A DNA stretch of 64,000 nucleotides from Serratia marcescens (GTDB lineage Bacteria; Pseudomonadota; Gammaproteobacteria; Enterobacterales; Enterobacteriaceae): positions 1,922,001-1,986,000 of the forward strand of contig NZ_JARVZZ010000001.1 in the NCBI RefSeq assembly GCF_029846115.1, written 5' to 3'. Position 1 is the first letter of the stretch. Every line of letters begins with the position of its first letter. The position numbers and the translations under genes were made by a program. The notes beneath the pieces are model-generated. The model was not told where the DNA came from. It made no database searches and saw nothing but the letters and a program-made list of their open reading frames with translations. Of the stretch, positions 8,445-16,320 are shown piece after piece.

Positions 8445-9215
8445 ATGAGCATCAGCAACAGCCATAAAAACGCAGTAGACCGGCAGTTCGGCGAGCAGGC
8501 CAACGCCTACTTAACCAGCGCGGTACACGCGCAGGGCAAGGATTTGCAACGCCTTGCACAGTTACTGGAACCGCACGCCAGCGCGCGCCTGCTCGATCTG
8601 GGCTGCGGCGCCGGGCATGCCAGCTTCACGGCGGCGGCCAGGGTGGCGCAGGTGGTGGCCTACGATCTGTCGGCGCAGATGCTGGCGGTGGTGGAGCAGG
8701 CGGCGGCGGAAAAAGGCCTGAACAACATTCAGCTGCAGCAGGGCGTGGCGGAGTCTTTGCCGTTTGAAGACGCCGGCTTCGATCTGGTCATCAGCCGCTA
8801 TTCGGCGCACCACTGGCACGACGTCGGCCAGGCGCTGCGTGAGGTCAGGCGGGTACTCAAGCCGGGCGGCAGAGCGATCTTTATGGACGTGGTCTCGCCG
8901 GGGCATCCGCTGTTGGATATCTACCTGCAAACCGTGGAGGTGCTGCGCGACACCTCACACGTGCGCAACTATGCGCCGGGCGAGTGGCTGGCATTATTGA
9001 CCGAGGCCGGGCTGGTGGTGCGCGAGGTGACGTCGGATAGATTGATGCTGGAGTTTGGCAGTTGGGTGGCGCGTATGCGCACGCCGGCGCATTTCGTGAC
9101 CGCGATCCGTGCGCTGCAGCAAAGCGTGTCGCAGGAGGTGGCGGCGCACTTCGCCATTCAGCCGGATGGCTCCTTTACCAGCGATATCATGATGTTTGAA
9201 GTGACGAAGGGCTGA
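8445..9215 (+). CDS. class I SAM-dependent methyltransferase (UbiE/YcgJ-like)
   Basis: The 256-residue protein carries motif I (LLDLGCGAGHASFTAA), an acidic post-I residue (VAYDLSAQML), and motif II/III patterns (FDLVISRYSAHHW; VLKPGGRAIFMDVV). This is the small-molecule methyltransferase type related to YcgJ/UbiE. Substrate is unknown. GGGAG precedes the ATG. Divergent placement from the MmyB-like regulator suggests that regulator controls it. Confidence 0.88.
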   Translation: MSISNSHKNAVDRQFGEQANAYLTSAVHAQGKDLQRLAQLLEPHASARLLDLGCGAGHASFTAAARVAQVVAYDLSAQMLAVVEQAAAEKGLNNIQLQQGVAESLPFEDAGFDLVISRYSAHHWHDVGQALREVRRVLKPGGRAIFMDVVSPGHPLLDIYLQTVEVLRDTSHVRNYAPGEWLALLTEAGLVVREVTSDRLMLEFGSWVARMRTPAHFVTAIRALQQSVSQEVAAHFAIQPDGSFTSDIMMFEVTKG

Positions 9216-9220
9216 AACAA

Positions 9221-9246
9221 CGGGGCAGCCGATGAAGGCTGCCCCG
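9221..9246. terminator. bidirectional terminator between methyltransferase gene and aqpZ
   Basis: CGGGGCAGCC pairs with GGCTGCCCCG across a 6-nt loop. The hairpin sits between two convergent genes. Confidence 0.65.
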
Positions 9247-9270
9247 TGAAACGCTTCGGCTGCGATGCGC

Positions 9271-9966
9271 TTATTTTTTGTCTTCTAGCAGGCAGCGGTA
9301 GATCAGGCCGCCGATAATGCCGCCGACCAGCGGCACCAGCCAGAATACCCACAGCTGCTGCAGCGCCCAGGTGCCCTGGAAGATCGCTACGCCGGTGCTG
9401 CGCGCCGGGTTGACGGAGGTGTTGGTCACCGGGATGCTGATCAGGTGGATCAGGGTCAGCGTCAGGCCGATCGCCAACGGGGCAAAGCCTGCCGGCGCGC
9501 GCTTGTCGGTCACGCCATGAATAACGATCAGGAAGAAGGCCGTCAGCACCAGCTCAATCACGATTGCTGATTGCAGAGAGTAACCGCCTGGAGAGTGTTC
9601 GCCGTAACCGTTGGAGGCGAAACCGCCTGCGGTGGCGTCGAAACCGGCTTTGCCGCTGGCGATCAAATACAGCACCGCCGCTGCGGCGATACCGCCGATC
9701 ACCTGAGCGATAACGTAAGGGATCACGTCTTTCGCCGCGAAACGGCCACCGGCGAATAAGCCGACGGTGATCGCCGGGTTAAAGTGCCCGCCGGAAATAT
9801 GGCCGACGGCATAGGCCATCGTCACCACGGTCAAACCGAAAGCGAGCGCGACGCCGAGGAAACCAATACCCAGTTGTGGGAATGCCGCTGCTAATACTGC
9901 GCTACCACAACCACCAAACACCAACCAAAATGTGCCAAAAAATTCGGCAAAAAGTCGCTTTGACAT
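9271..9966 (-). CDS. aqpZ: aquaporin Z
   Basis: The 231-residue protein is nearly collinear with E. coli AqpZ. Six membrane helices and both aquaporin NPA motifs are visible (HFNPAITV at 61-68 and SVNPARST near 185), with the selectivity-filter Arg following the second NPA. It is a water channel of the inner membrane. The start at 9966 has AGGA 8 nt upstream; a longer frame to 10005 is less likely. Confidence 0.96.
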   Translation of the reverse strand: MSKRLFAEFFGTFWLVFGGCGSAVLAAAFPQLGIGFLGVALAFGLTVVTMAYAVGHISGGHFNPAITVGLFAGGRFAAKDVIPYVIAQVIGGIAAAAVLYLIASGKAGFDATAGGFASNGYGEHSPGGYSLQSAIVIELVLTAFFLIVIHGVTDKRAPAGFAPLAIGLTLTLIHLISIPVTNTSVNPARSTGVAIFQGTWALQQLWVFWLVPLVGGIIGGLIYRCLLEDKK

Positions 9967-10005
9967 AGATTCCATCCTGCGGAATTGACTAACGGGCGTT
10001 AGCAC

Positions 10006-10392
10006 TAAAAACTATAGAACAGCTTTTTCAGTTCATGCAGATATTCTATAGAATTTTCTTAATGCACCTTGAATAACGGCGGTATTAAATCCCCGGTATT
10101 TTATTTTGTCTATGAGAAAAACACCGTTTTTTGCCGTGCCGGCGCGTGTTTGCCGTTTTTTTTATCTTTGCCATAAGAATTTACCCTAAGCGTAATGATG
10201 GGCTATTTTCGGGCGATTTTTTCCAGCGGTTTTCTCCATTCAATACGCTCAGGTTAATTGCTAATTTCTATTTGCCAGCCAACCTTATTACCGATTGTGC
10301 ATTTGACGAATGGCCTGTTGTCATCTAAGTGTCATGCTAAATTAATATCTTCTTCTGCCTGATAACGCTTCATTCAACCTCGGGTAAAAACC
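10006..10392. other. intergenic region, AT-rich, between aqpZ and esterase-like gene
   Basis: About 390 nt with no convincing gene. It contains a 12-bp perfect palindrome ATTCTATAGAAT at 10043-10054, close upstream of aqpZ, and otherwise AT-rich sequence that must hold the promoters of both divergent genes. No known regulator motif was recognised. Confidence 0.5.
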
Positions 10393-11754
10393 ATGAAAAT
10401 AAAATCGCTCTCCCTGCTGTTGGCTTCACTGTTTCCTGTATTGGCTCACGCTGCCGACATTGAGGTGGCGCGTTATGTGGTCGGCTTCCCCGGTGGGGAA
10501 CGCGTCGCCTATCAGGGGGCGTTCGCCAAGAATTTCCCGCAGGGACTGCCGGTGGGGATCGGCTCAGGGCTGACGTTCAATCGCAAGCAGGGCGACGATC
10601 TGGTGCTGACGACGTTGACCGATCGCGGCCCGAATGCCGATGCCCCTGCGGTGGGCAAGCAAGAAGCCAAGATTTTCGCCAATCCGCAATTCGTGCCCCT
10701 GTTGATGGACATTCGTATTGGCGGCGGCAAGGCCGTGGCCGAGAATGCGCGGCCCTTGCATGACGAAAAAGGGCCGATCAGCGGGCTGCCGCTGCCAGGC
10801 GAGCTGATTGGTTCCACGAATGAAGTGGCGTTGAATGATGCGTTGCAACCACTGTCCGGCGATCGCCGCGGGTTGGATACCGAAGGCATCATCGGTGACG
10901 GCAACGGCGGCTATTGGCTGTGTGACGAGTACGGCCCGTTTCTGATCCAGGTCGACGGTAAAGGTAAAATTCTCGCCAAATACGGCCCAACGCCGCAGGC
11001 CGGCGAGCAGGCGGTGGCGAGCGGTTTGCCGAACATCCTGAAGTGGCGCCAGCCCAACCGCGGTTTTGAGGGGCTGACCCGAATGCCGGATGGGCGCATT
11101 CTGGCGGCGGTGCAGAGCACGCTGGATGTCGATGGCAAAAGCAAAAACAAGGCGCAGTTTACCCGGCTGGTGAGCTTCGATCCGCGCAGTGGCAAAACCG
11201 CCATGTACGGCTATCCCATCGATATCGATAGCTATAAAAAAGCCAAAGACGCCAAGATTGGCGATGTCGTGGCGTTGGACAATCAGCGCATCCTGTTGAT
11301 TGAGCAAGGAACCGGTAAAGACAAGACGATGATCAACAAGATCTATCTGGTGGATCTCGCGCAGGCCAGCGATCTGAGCGCGTTTGACGGCCAGGGGAAA
11401 GCGCTGGAGTTCGACGATGCGAAAGATCTCGCCAAACGCGGCGTGAAGCTGGCGCAGAAACGGGAAGTGGCGGACCTGCGCCAGTTGGGCTGGCGCCAGG
11501 AGAAAGCGGAAGGATTGGCGCTGATCGACGATCGCACGCTGGCGGTGATCAACGACAACGATTTCGGCTTGCAGGCGAAGCTGGTGGATGCGTCGCCAAA
11601 GAGCAAGAAAATCGGTGACTATCAGCTGGAGAAAGAAGGGCGGTTGAGCCTCGACGGCGACAAGACCGACGCCCGCATCGAATTGCGCCCGCTGGAGCAG
11701 CCGGAATCGCTGAGCGAGCTCTGGGTGCTCACCTTGCCGCAGCCTTTGAAGTGA
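10393..11754 (+). CDS. esterase-like activity of phytase family protein
   Basis: The 453-residue protein has a clear signal peptide (MKIKSLSLLLASLFPVLAHA, cleavage after AHA), so it is periplasmic or exported. The body matches the phytase-like esterase domain: DRGPNADAP near the N-terminus, GLDTEGIIGDGNGGYWLCDEYGP in the middle, RGFEGLTRMPDGRILAAVQS, and a C-terminal EGLALIDDRTLAVINDNDFG block. These Asp/Glu-rich loops suggest a metal-dependent beta-propeller phosphoesterase. The actual substrate is unknown. Confidence 0.87.
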   Translation: MKIKSLSLLLASLFPVLAHAADIEVARYVVGFPGGERVAYQGAFAKNFPQGLPVGIGSGLTFNRKQGDDLVLTTLTDRGPNADAPAVGKQEAKIFANPQFVPLLMDIRIGGGKAVAENARPLHDEKGPISGLPLPGELIGSTNEVALNDALQPLSGDRRGLDTEGIIGDGNGGYWLCDEYGPFLIQVDGKGKILAKYGPTPQAGEQAVASGLPNILKWRQPNRGFEGLTRMPDGRILAAVQSTLDVDGKSKNKAQFTRLVSFDPRSGKTAMYGYPIDIDSYKKAKDAKIGDVVALDNQRILLIEQGTGKDKTMINKIYLVDLAQASDLSAFDGQGKALEFDDAKDLAKRGVKLAQKREVADLRQLGWRQEKAEGLALIDDRTLAVINDNDFGLQAKLVDASPKSKKIGDYQLEKEGRLSLDGDKTDARIELRPLEQPESLSELWVLTLPQPLK

Positions 11755-11761
11755 CAAACAG

Positions 11762-11781
11762 CGGGGGCGATAGCGCCCCCG
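11762..11781 (+). terminator. GC-rich hairpin after esterase-like gene
   Basis: CGGGGGC and GCCCCCG pair across GATAGC directly after the stop at 11754. No long T-run follows. Confidence 0.5.
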
Positions 11782-11792
11782 TCAGGCCGTTG

Positions 11793-11828
11793 ACAAAGGA
11801 GGAAAAAACGTGGTTTTTCCTCCTTTGT
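11793..11828. repeat. 15-bp perfect hairpin containing a Shine-Dalgarno
   Basis: ACAAAGGAGGAAAAA (11793-11807) is fully complementary to 11814-11828 across a 6-nt loop. The left arm contains AAAGGAGG, 7 nt before a GTG at 11810 that opens a 13-codon frame ending at 11851. It may be only a terminator-like structure, or a small RNA-controlled leader. Nothing else supports expression. Confidence 0.5.
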
Positions 11829-11928
11829 GGCCATTAGCCGAAAATCAATAAATTGATTTTCCTTGTTTTTTTATCCGCTGCTCTCTGCAAACCCGGCAAT
11901 GGCATGAGGTTTGTCATCAATCTCACAG

Positions 11929-11948
11929 CGGGGGCGGTGACGCCCCCG
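11929..11948 (-). terminator. GC-rich hairpin after ltrA
   Basis: CGGGGGCG pairs with CGCCCCCG across GTGA just beyond the ltrA stop. It is almost the same sequence as the hairpin at 11762-11781. Confidence 0.55.
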
Positions 11949-11954
11949 TTTGCT

Positions 11955-13130
11955 TCAGGCTTCCGCGTGCCGCTGCGGCGCTCTGCCGCGCGAGATGCTC
12001 TCCCACACCGCCACCACCACCATGATCAGCGTCGTCAGGCCATTGACCATCAGCAGATCGGTTAAATAGGCGATGGGGGCCAATGCCGCCAGCGCCAGCA
12101 GCCCCACCAGGTGCGACAGCGGGAAGCGATGATACACCAGCCGTTTATACAGCGCGTTGGCGAACAGGTAGAGCGCCGGACCGAGCAGCAGCACCACCGC
12201 CGTGGCGTGTTGGATGCGGCCGTCGGGATGGGCGATCACCAGCTCGTTGGCCACGGCGCAGACGATGATGGCGCCCACCAGCGCGACGTGGACGTAATGG
12301 AAATAAGCGCCCAGCTGGCCGGGGTTTTCCGCCTGGCTGATGGCGTGGCTGCCGGCTTTGCTGCTGGTGTCGAAGTAAACCCACCACATCGCCAGGCTGC
12401 CGAGAAAGGCCACCAACGAGGCGATGAGCACCGGCAGGCTCCAGCTTTCTATCTCACTCAGGGTGGCGCCGGTGATCAGAATGGTTTCCCCCAGCGCCAC
12501 GATCACGAACAGCTGGCAGCGCTCCGCCAGATGGTGACCCTCGATGGTCCATTCGCTGCTGCTGTCCGAGCGCCCCAGCACCGGCAGCCGGAAGCCGAAC
12601 ATCGGCGAGACGTATTCGCACAAGACGGCGATCGCCCACAGCGCCAGGCGGGCGTTGCCTTCCGCCAGCCCACCGGCGATCCAGAAGACGGCGGAGATGC
12701 ACAGCCAGCCGAGAATGCGGCGAAAGTTTTGTTTTAACGGATGACCGGGTGCCAGCAGGCGCAGCACCGTGACGGAGCGCCCGACCTGAATGGCGACATA
12801 GAACAGCGCGAAGATCAGGCCGCGCTCGCCAAATGCCTGCGGCAGTGCGGCGGCGGCGAACAGCCCCAGCAGCATGATAGCGAACAGCAGTAGGCGGATC
12901 TGACGGGTATCCGGATTGAACCAGTTGGTGACCCAGGCGGTGTATTGCCAGGCCAGCCAGACGGCGAACCACAGCAGCAGGGTTTCCAGCGCGCCGGTCA
13001 GCGTCAGGTGATGCAACAGATAGTGGGAAAGTTGGGTTACGGCGAAAACGTAGATCAGATCGAACAGCAGCTCGGAAAATGAGACCGAAGCGCCCTGACC
13101 GTCACGCACGCGCAGCAGGTTTTGCGACAT
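11955..13130 (-). CDS. ltrA: low temperature requirement protein A (LtrA family)
   Basis: The 391-residue integral membrane protein has about ten hydrophobic segments and the LtrA family start, VSFSELLFDLIYVFAVTQLSHYL. Other family blocks are EHHLAERCQLFVIVALGETIL-like (here GHHLAERCQLFVIVALGETI). LtrA was named from Listeria growth at low temperature; its biochemical role is unclear. The gene stands alone, convergent to the esterase-like gene. Confidence 0.87.
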   Translation of the reverse strand: MSQNLLRVRDGQGASVSFSELLFDLIYVFAVTQLSHYLLHHLTLTGALETLLLWFAVWLAWQYTAWVTNWFNPDTRQIRLLLFAIMLLGLFAAAALPQAFGERGLIFALFYVAIQVGRSVTVLRLLAPGHPLKQNFRRILGWLCISAVFWIAGGLAEGNARLALWAIAVLCEYVSPMFGFRLPVLGRSDSSSEWTIEGHHLAERCQLFVIVALGETILITGATLSEIESWSLPVLIASLVAFLGSLAMWWVYFDTSSKAGSHAISQAENPGQLGAYFHYVHVALVGAIIVCAVANELVIAHPDGRIQHATAVVLLLGPALYLFANALYKRLVYHRFPLSHLVGLLALAALAPIAYLTDLLMVNGLTTLIMVVVAVWESISRGRAPQRHAEA

Positions 13131-13439
13131 AAGCGTTCTTCCTTAAAAGGGTAAGCCACAAAATCAGCGTAGCTCAGCGCGCCTCGGCGGGTAAAAAATC
13201 TTAAATAGCGGCGGCGCGCGTTCTTTCTTTCGCCCCGTCTTTAATTGTTCATCAAATAGCGGTAAGGTGAGCTTTATAAAGTCATTCCTGCCTGAAAATA
13301 CACACTCGCTCTCACATCCTCCTTATTCTCCTCACAATGATTGATGTTCTTTACGTTGCATGACGTCCGTTTTCATTGGCTAGCGGATAATTAACATCAC
13401 TGACAACGAGCTAATAAACAAGAACACCTGGAGTCAATC
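13131..13439. other. intergenic region between ltrA and a DUF1471 gene
   Basis: About 310 nt holding the promoters of two divergent genes. It is AT-rich toward the right. I see no repeat, hairpin or recognisable operator worth calling. Confidence 0.5.
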
Positions 13440-13724
13440 ATGAAACTTATCCCAAGCATCGCAGCCGTATTGATCGCCGCCGCTTCCTTCTCCACTTTCG
13501 CCGCGCCGCTGTCGTCGGTGAAACAGGTCAACAGTGAACAGGCCGCCAATCTGCAAAGCCTCGGCGTGGTGTCGGTTTCCGGCATTAGCGGCTCACCGCA
13601 TGATGCCGTCACTGCCCTGAAAGAAAAAGCCGCGGCGGATGGCGCCAGCCATTACCGCATTATCGGTCTGGACACCCCCGGGGACTCCAGCAACTGGCGC
13701 GGCAATGCGGAAATTTATCGCTAA
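13440..13724 (+). CDS. DUF1471 (YhcN/BhsA-like) periplasmic protein
   Basis: The 94-residue protein has a signal peptide (MKLIPSIAAVLIAAASFSTFA) and a C-terminal DUF1471 domain (LGVVSVSG, then ALKEKAAADGASHYRIIGLD, ending NWRGNAEIYR). BhsA, McbA and YhcN of E. coli belong here; they are periplasmic stress and biofilm-related proteins. CTGGAG precedes the ATG. Confidence 0.9.
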   Translation: MKLIPSIAAVLIAAASFSTFAAPLSSVKQVNSEQAANLQSLGVVSVSGISGSPHDAVTALKEKAAADGASHYRIIGLDTPGDSSNWRGNAEIYR

Positions 13725-13744
13725 GCGTTCGCTTTTTTACGCTC

Positions 13745-13764
13745 TGGCCGCGGCAACGCGGCCA
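13745..13764 (+). terminator. hairpin after DUF1471 gene
   Basis: TGGCCGCG pairs with CGCGGCCA across a GCAA tetraloop, shortly after the stop. The downstream tract is AT-rich rather than a T-run. A second weaker stem, AACGGC/GCCGTT followed by T5, lies at 13809-13845. Confidence 0.5.
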
Positions 13765-13965
13765 ATAAAATAAACGGTCGCAATAATTATCTGAACAGGC
13801 GGTGCATCAACGGCTTATTCTCAGGTCATTATTACGGCCGTTTTTCTTTGCCTGCCGCTGATGAGGTTGCATTTTATTACAACTGTGTCCGCCGCTTTCG
13901 GAATCATGTTAATGATTACTTAAGATATTCGGCTCACATTGAGGGCTTAACCCAAGGAGGCCTCA

Positions 13966-14523
13966 ATGTTAAATGCGACCCGACTGCAACTGATGAATCA
14001 CTTCGCTTACCTGCAGCAATTTATGGCTTCACCGCGTACCGTCGGTACGCTGGCGCCTTCTTCCCCGTGGCTGTGCCAGGCGATGCTGAACCAGGTTGAA
14101 TGGACTCGGGCGCTGTCGATCGCGGAACTGGGGGCGGCGGACGGTGTACTGACCAAACGCATTTTGGGGCGGATGCGCGCCGATGCGGCGCTGGAGGCTT
14201 TCGAGATCCAACCCCATTTCGTGCATCGGCTGCGCGGGATAGACGATCGGCGGCTGCAGGTGATGGGCCATTCGGCGACCCGGATGGCCACGGATTACGA
14301 CGTGGTGTTTTCCTGCCTGCCGCTGCTGTCGATCCCAGTCAGGATCAGCGTGCGCATTCTTCAGCAGGCCCGGCAGCGGCTGCTGGCGCGCAACGGCACG
14401 CTGGTGTTGTTTCAATACAGCCACCTGTCGGAAAAATTGCTGTCCCGCTATTTTCACTGGAAGCGCCTGCGGGTGGTACGCAACTTCCCGCCGGCGCTGG
14501 TGTATGTCTGTACGCCGCGCTAA
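13966..14523 (+). CDS. class I SAM-dependent methyltransferase (phospholipid methyltransferase-like)
   Basis: The 185-residue protein starts FAYLQQFMASPRTVGTLAPSSPWLCQAML and has motif I as IAELGAADGVLTKRIL. This layout matches the small COG3963-type methyltransferases related to bacterial phosphatidylethanolamine N-methyltransferases and rRNA adenine methylases. The substrate is not clear. A strong AAGGAGG at 13954-13960 fixes the start. The stop touches the convergent GNAT gene. Confidence 0.82.
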   Translation: MLNATRLQLMNHFAYLQQFMASPRTVGTLAPSSPWLCQAMLNQVEWTRALSIAELGAADGVLTKRILGRMRADAALEAFEIQPHFVHRLRGIDDRRLQVMGHSATRMATDYDVVFSCLPLLSIPVRISVRILQQARQRLLARNGTLVLFQYSHLSEKLLSRYFHWKRLRVVRNFPPALVYVCTPR

Positions 14524-14985
14524 CTACAGCGTTTTCGCCATCACCACCACGTCTTCGTCATGCTGCCGCCGGCGTTCCAGAGGCTGCCAACCCCAGCCGG
14601 CGTACAGCGCTTCAGATTTGTCGGTGATGAGATGCAAAACCGAGTGATGGCGCTGTCGCGCCGCTTCGACGATCGCCATCTCCAGGCGGTGGGCAATGCC
14701 TTTGCGGCGGTGATCGGGATGCACAAAAACGCCGGCCAGCCACGGAGTGAGATCCTGGCGTTGATGGTCGTCGCTGGGCCACAGGCTGGCCATGCCCACC
14801 GGACGATCGCCGTCGATCATCATCAGCGTCAGGTGATCGTCGCTTGGCCGGCTGCATTGGGCGAAGCGCAGCTGGGTGCGCTCCAGCGAACCGCCGCGCT
14901 GTGAGCCCCATTGGCCGAAGGCCCAGGCGGCGCACACATCGGCAAACTGCGGGCACTCCGACAGCGGAATGATGCGTTGAGTCAT
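14524..14985 (-). CDS. GNAT-family N-acetyltransferase
   Basis: The 153-residue GNAT protein shows the acetyl-CoA site as AGVFVHPDHRRKGIAHRLEMAIVEAAR, with MASLWPSDDHQRQDLTPWL as the preceding strand region. The C-terminal SEALYAGWGWQPLERR is also typical. The substrate is unknown. GGGAG precedes the ATG. Confidence 0.87.
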   Translation of the reverse strand: MTQRIIPLSECPQFADVCAAWAFGQWGSQRGGSLERTQLRFAQCSRPSDDHLTLMMIDGDRPVGMASLWPSDDHQRQDLTPWLAGVFVHPDHRRKGIAHRLEMAIVEAARQRHHSVLHLITDKSEALYAGWGWQPLERRRQHDEDVVVMAKTL

Positions 14986-15152
14986 GGAGGTCTCCCGGTT
15001 TTTTTGCTGTTTTCCCCTCCTATTTAACCGATTTTTCCGCCATTTTTTTAACTTTTTAAAGCCGCTATTTCAGCGGTTTCACGGTGTTTCACCGCGTGTC
15101 CGGCGCCGTTTCCCGGATTTCTTTTGGCAATCGCGGCGTGGGATTGCAAGTG

Positions 15153-15171
15153 TTAATGAGAGTGATTATCA
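15153..15171 (+). promoter_or_regulatory. Fur box upstream of siderophore uptake pair
   Basis: The 19 nt ending in TGATTATCA, including AATGAGAGTGATTATCAT, match the Fur consensus GATAATGATAATCATTATC well in the right half. They lie about 35 nt before the start of the binding-protein gene, so iron repression of the pair is likely. Confidence 0.7.
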
Positions 15172-15204
15172 TGCGCACACTATTTCCCCCGTTTCGGCTC
15201 AATC

Positions 15205-16320
15205 ATGCGCAATTCCCTCATTTTACTGCTGCTTTCCCTGTGGTTCGGCCTGTTCTCCGCCCAGGCGAAGACGGTGACCGATATCACCGGCCGCCAGGTC
15301 GTGGTGCCGGATAACCCGCAGCGCATCGTGGTGGGAGAGAGCCGTATGCTGTATACGCTGGCGCTGCTGGAGCCGGGCAATCCGGCGCAGCGTATCGTCG
15401 GCTGGCCGGCGGATCTGGCGCGTTTCGATGCGCAAAGCTGGCAACTTTATACGCAGAAGTTCCCGCAGATCGCCGCGATCCCCATTATCAGCGGCAATAA
15501 TTTCCGCCAGGTCAACATCGAAAGCCTGCTGCAGCTGAAGCCGGATCTGGTGATCCTGGCGCGCTACGCGCGTGAAGACGGCGACAACGATCTGCTGGTT
15601 TCCGCGCTGAACAAGGCCGGCGTGGCGGTGATCTACGTCGATCTGCGTATCGATCTGCTGAACAACACCGTGCCGAGCGTGCGGCTGCTGGGTGAAGTGC
15701 TCAATCGCCAGCCGCGCGCCGAGCAGTTCATCGCGTTTTATCAGCAGCATATGGCGGTGGTTCAGCAACGGCTGGCGGGCTATCAGGGGGCGAAGCCCAA
15801 AGTGATGCTGCACCTGCATCTGGGGCGGCGCGATACCTGTTGCACCACCGCCGCACACGGCAACCTTGGCGATCTGCTGACCTTCGCCGGCGGTGACAAC
15901 ATCGCCAACGCCAGCGTGAAAGGGGTGTATGGCGAACTGAACCCGGAAACCATTCTCAGCGCCAATCCTGACGTGTACCTTGCCACCGGCATGGCCGGCC
16001 CACAGGGCAAACGGCTGTCCGATCTGCGCCTCGGGCCGCAGGTCAGCCAGCATGACGCTGCCGACAGCTTCCGGCGGCTGATCGCCACACAGCCGATGCT
16101 GGCCAGCCTGCAGGCGGTGAAAAACCATCGCGCCTGGAGCGTCTGGCACAATTTTTACCTCAGCCCGTACCACGTGGTGCTGGTCGAGATGTTCGCCAAA
16201 GCGTTTTACCCGGATCTGTTCGCCGACATTAACCCGCAGCAGACCTTCCAACAGCTTTATCAGCAGTTTTTGCCGTTACCTTTTTCAGGGACCTATTGGA
16301 GTCAGTTAGATAATGAATAA
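15205..16320 (+). CDS. iron-siderophore ABC transporter substrate-binding protein
   Basis: The 371-residue protein begins with a Sec signal peptide (MRNSLILLLLSLWFGLFSAQA) and has the class III binding-protein layout: VTDITGRQVVVPDNPQRIVV, then LLQLKPDLVIL, and a second lobe GNLGDLLTFAGGDNIA with NPETILSANPDVYLATG. It should bind a ferric siderophore or haem-like ligand in the periplasm. No permease or ATPase genes are adjacent, so it must share a membrane transporter encoded elsewhere. It overlaps the receptor gene by 8 nt. Confidence 0.88.
   Translation: MRNSLILLLLSLWFGLFSAQAKTVTDITGRQVVVPDNPQRIVVGESRMLYTLALLEPGNPAQRIVGWPADLARFDAQSWQLYTQKFPQIAAIPIISGNNFRQVNIESLLQLKPDLVILARYAREDGDNDLLVSALNKAGVAVIYVDLRIDLLNNTVPSVRLLGEVLNRQPRAEQFIAFYQQHMAVVQQRLAGYQGAKPKVMLHLHLGRRDTCCTTAAHGNLGDLLTFAGGDNIANASVKGVYGELNPETILSANPDVYLATGMAGPQGKRLSDLRLGPQVSQHDAADSFRRLIATQPMLASLQAVKNHRAWSVWHNFYLSPYHVVLVEMFAKAFYPDLFADINPQQTFQQLYQQFLPLPFSGTYWSQLDNE

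Noticed and set aside
13848..14099. 83-residue frame before and into the methyltransferase gene
   Set aside because: It overlaps the methyltransferase start in another frame, lacks a ribosome site and has no recognisable domain.
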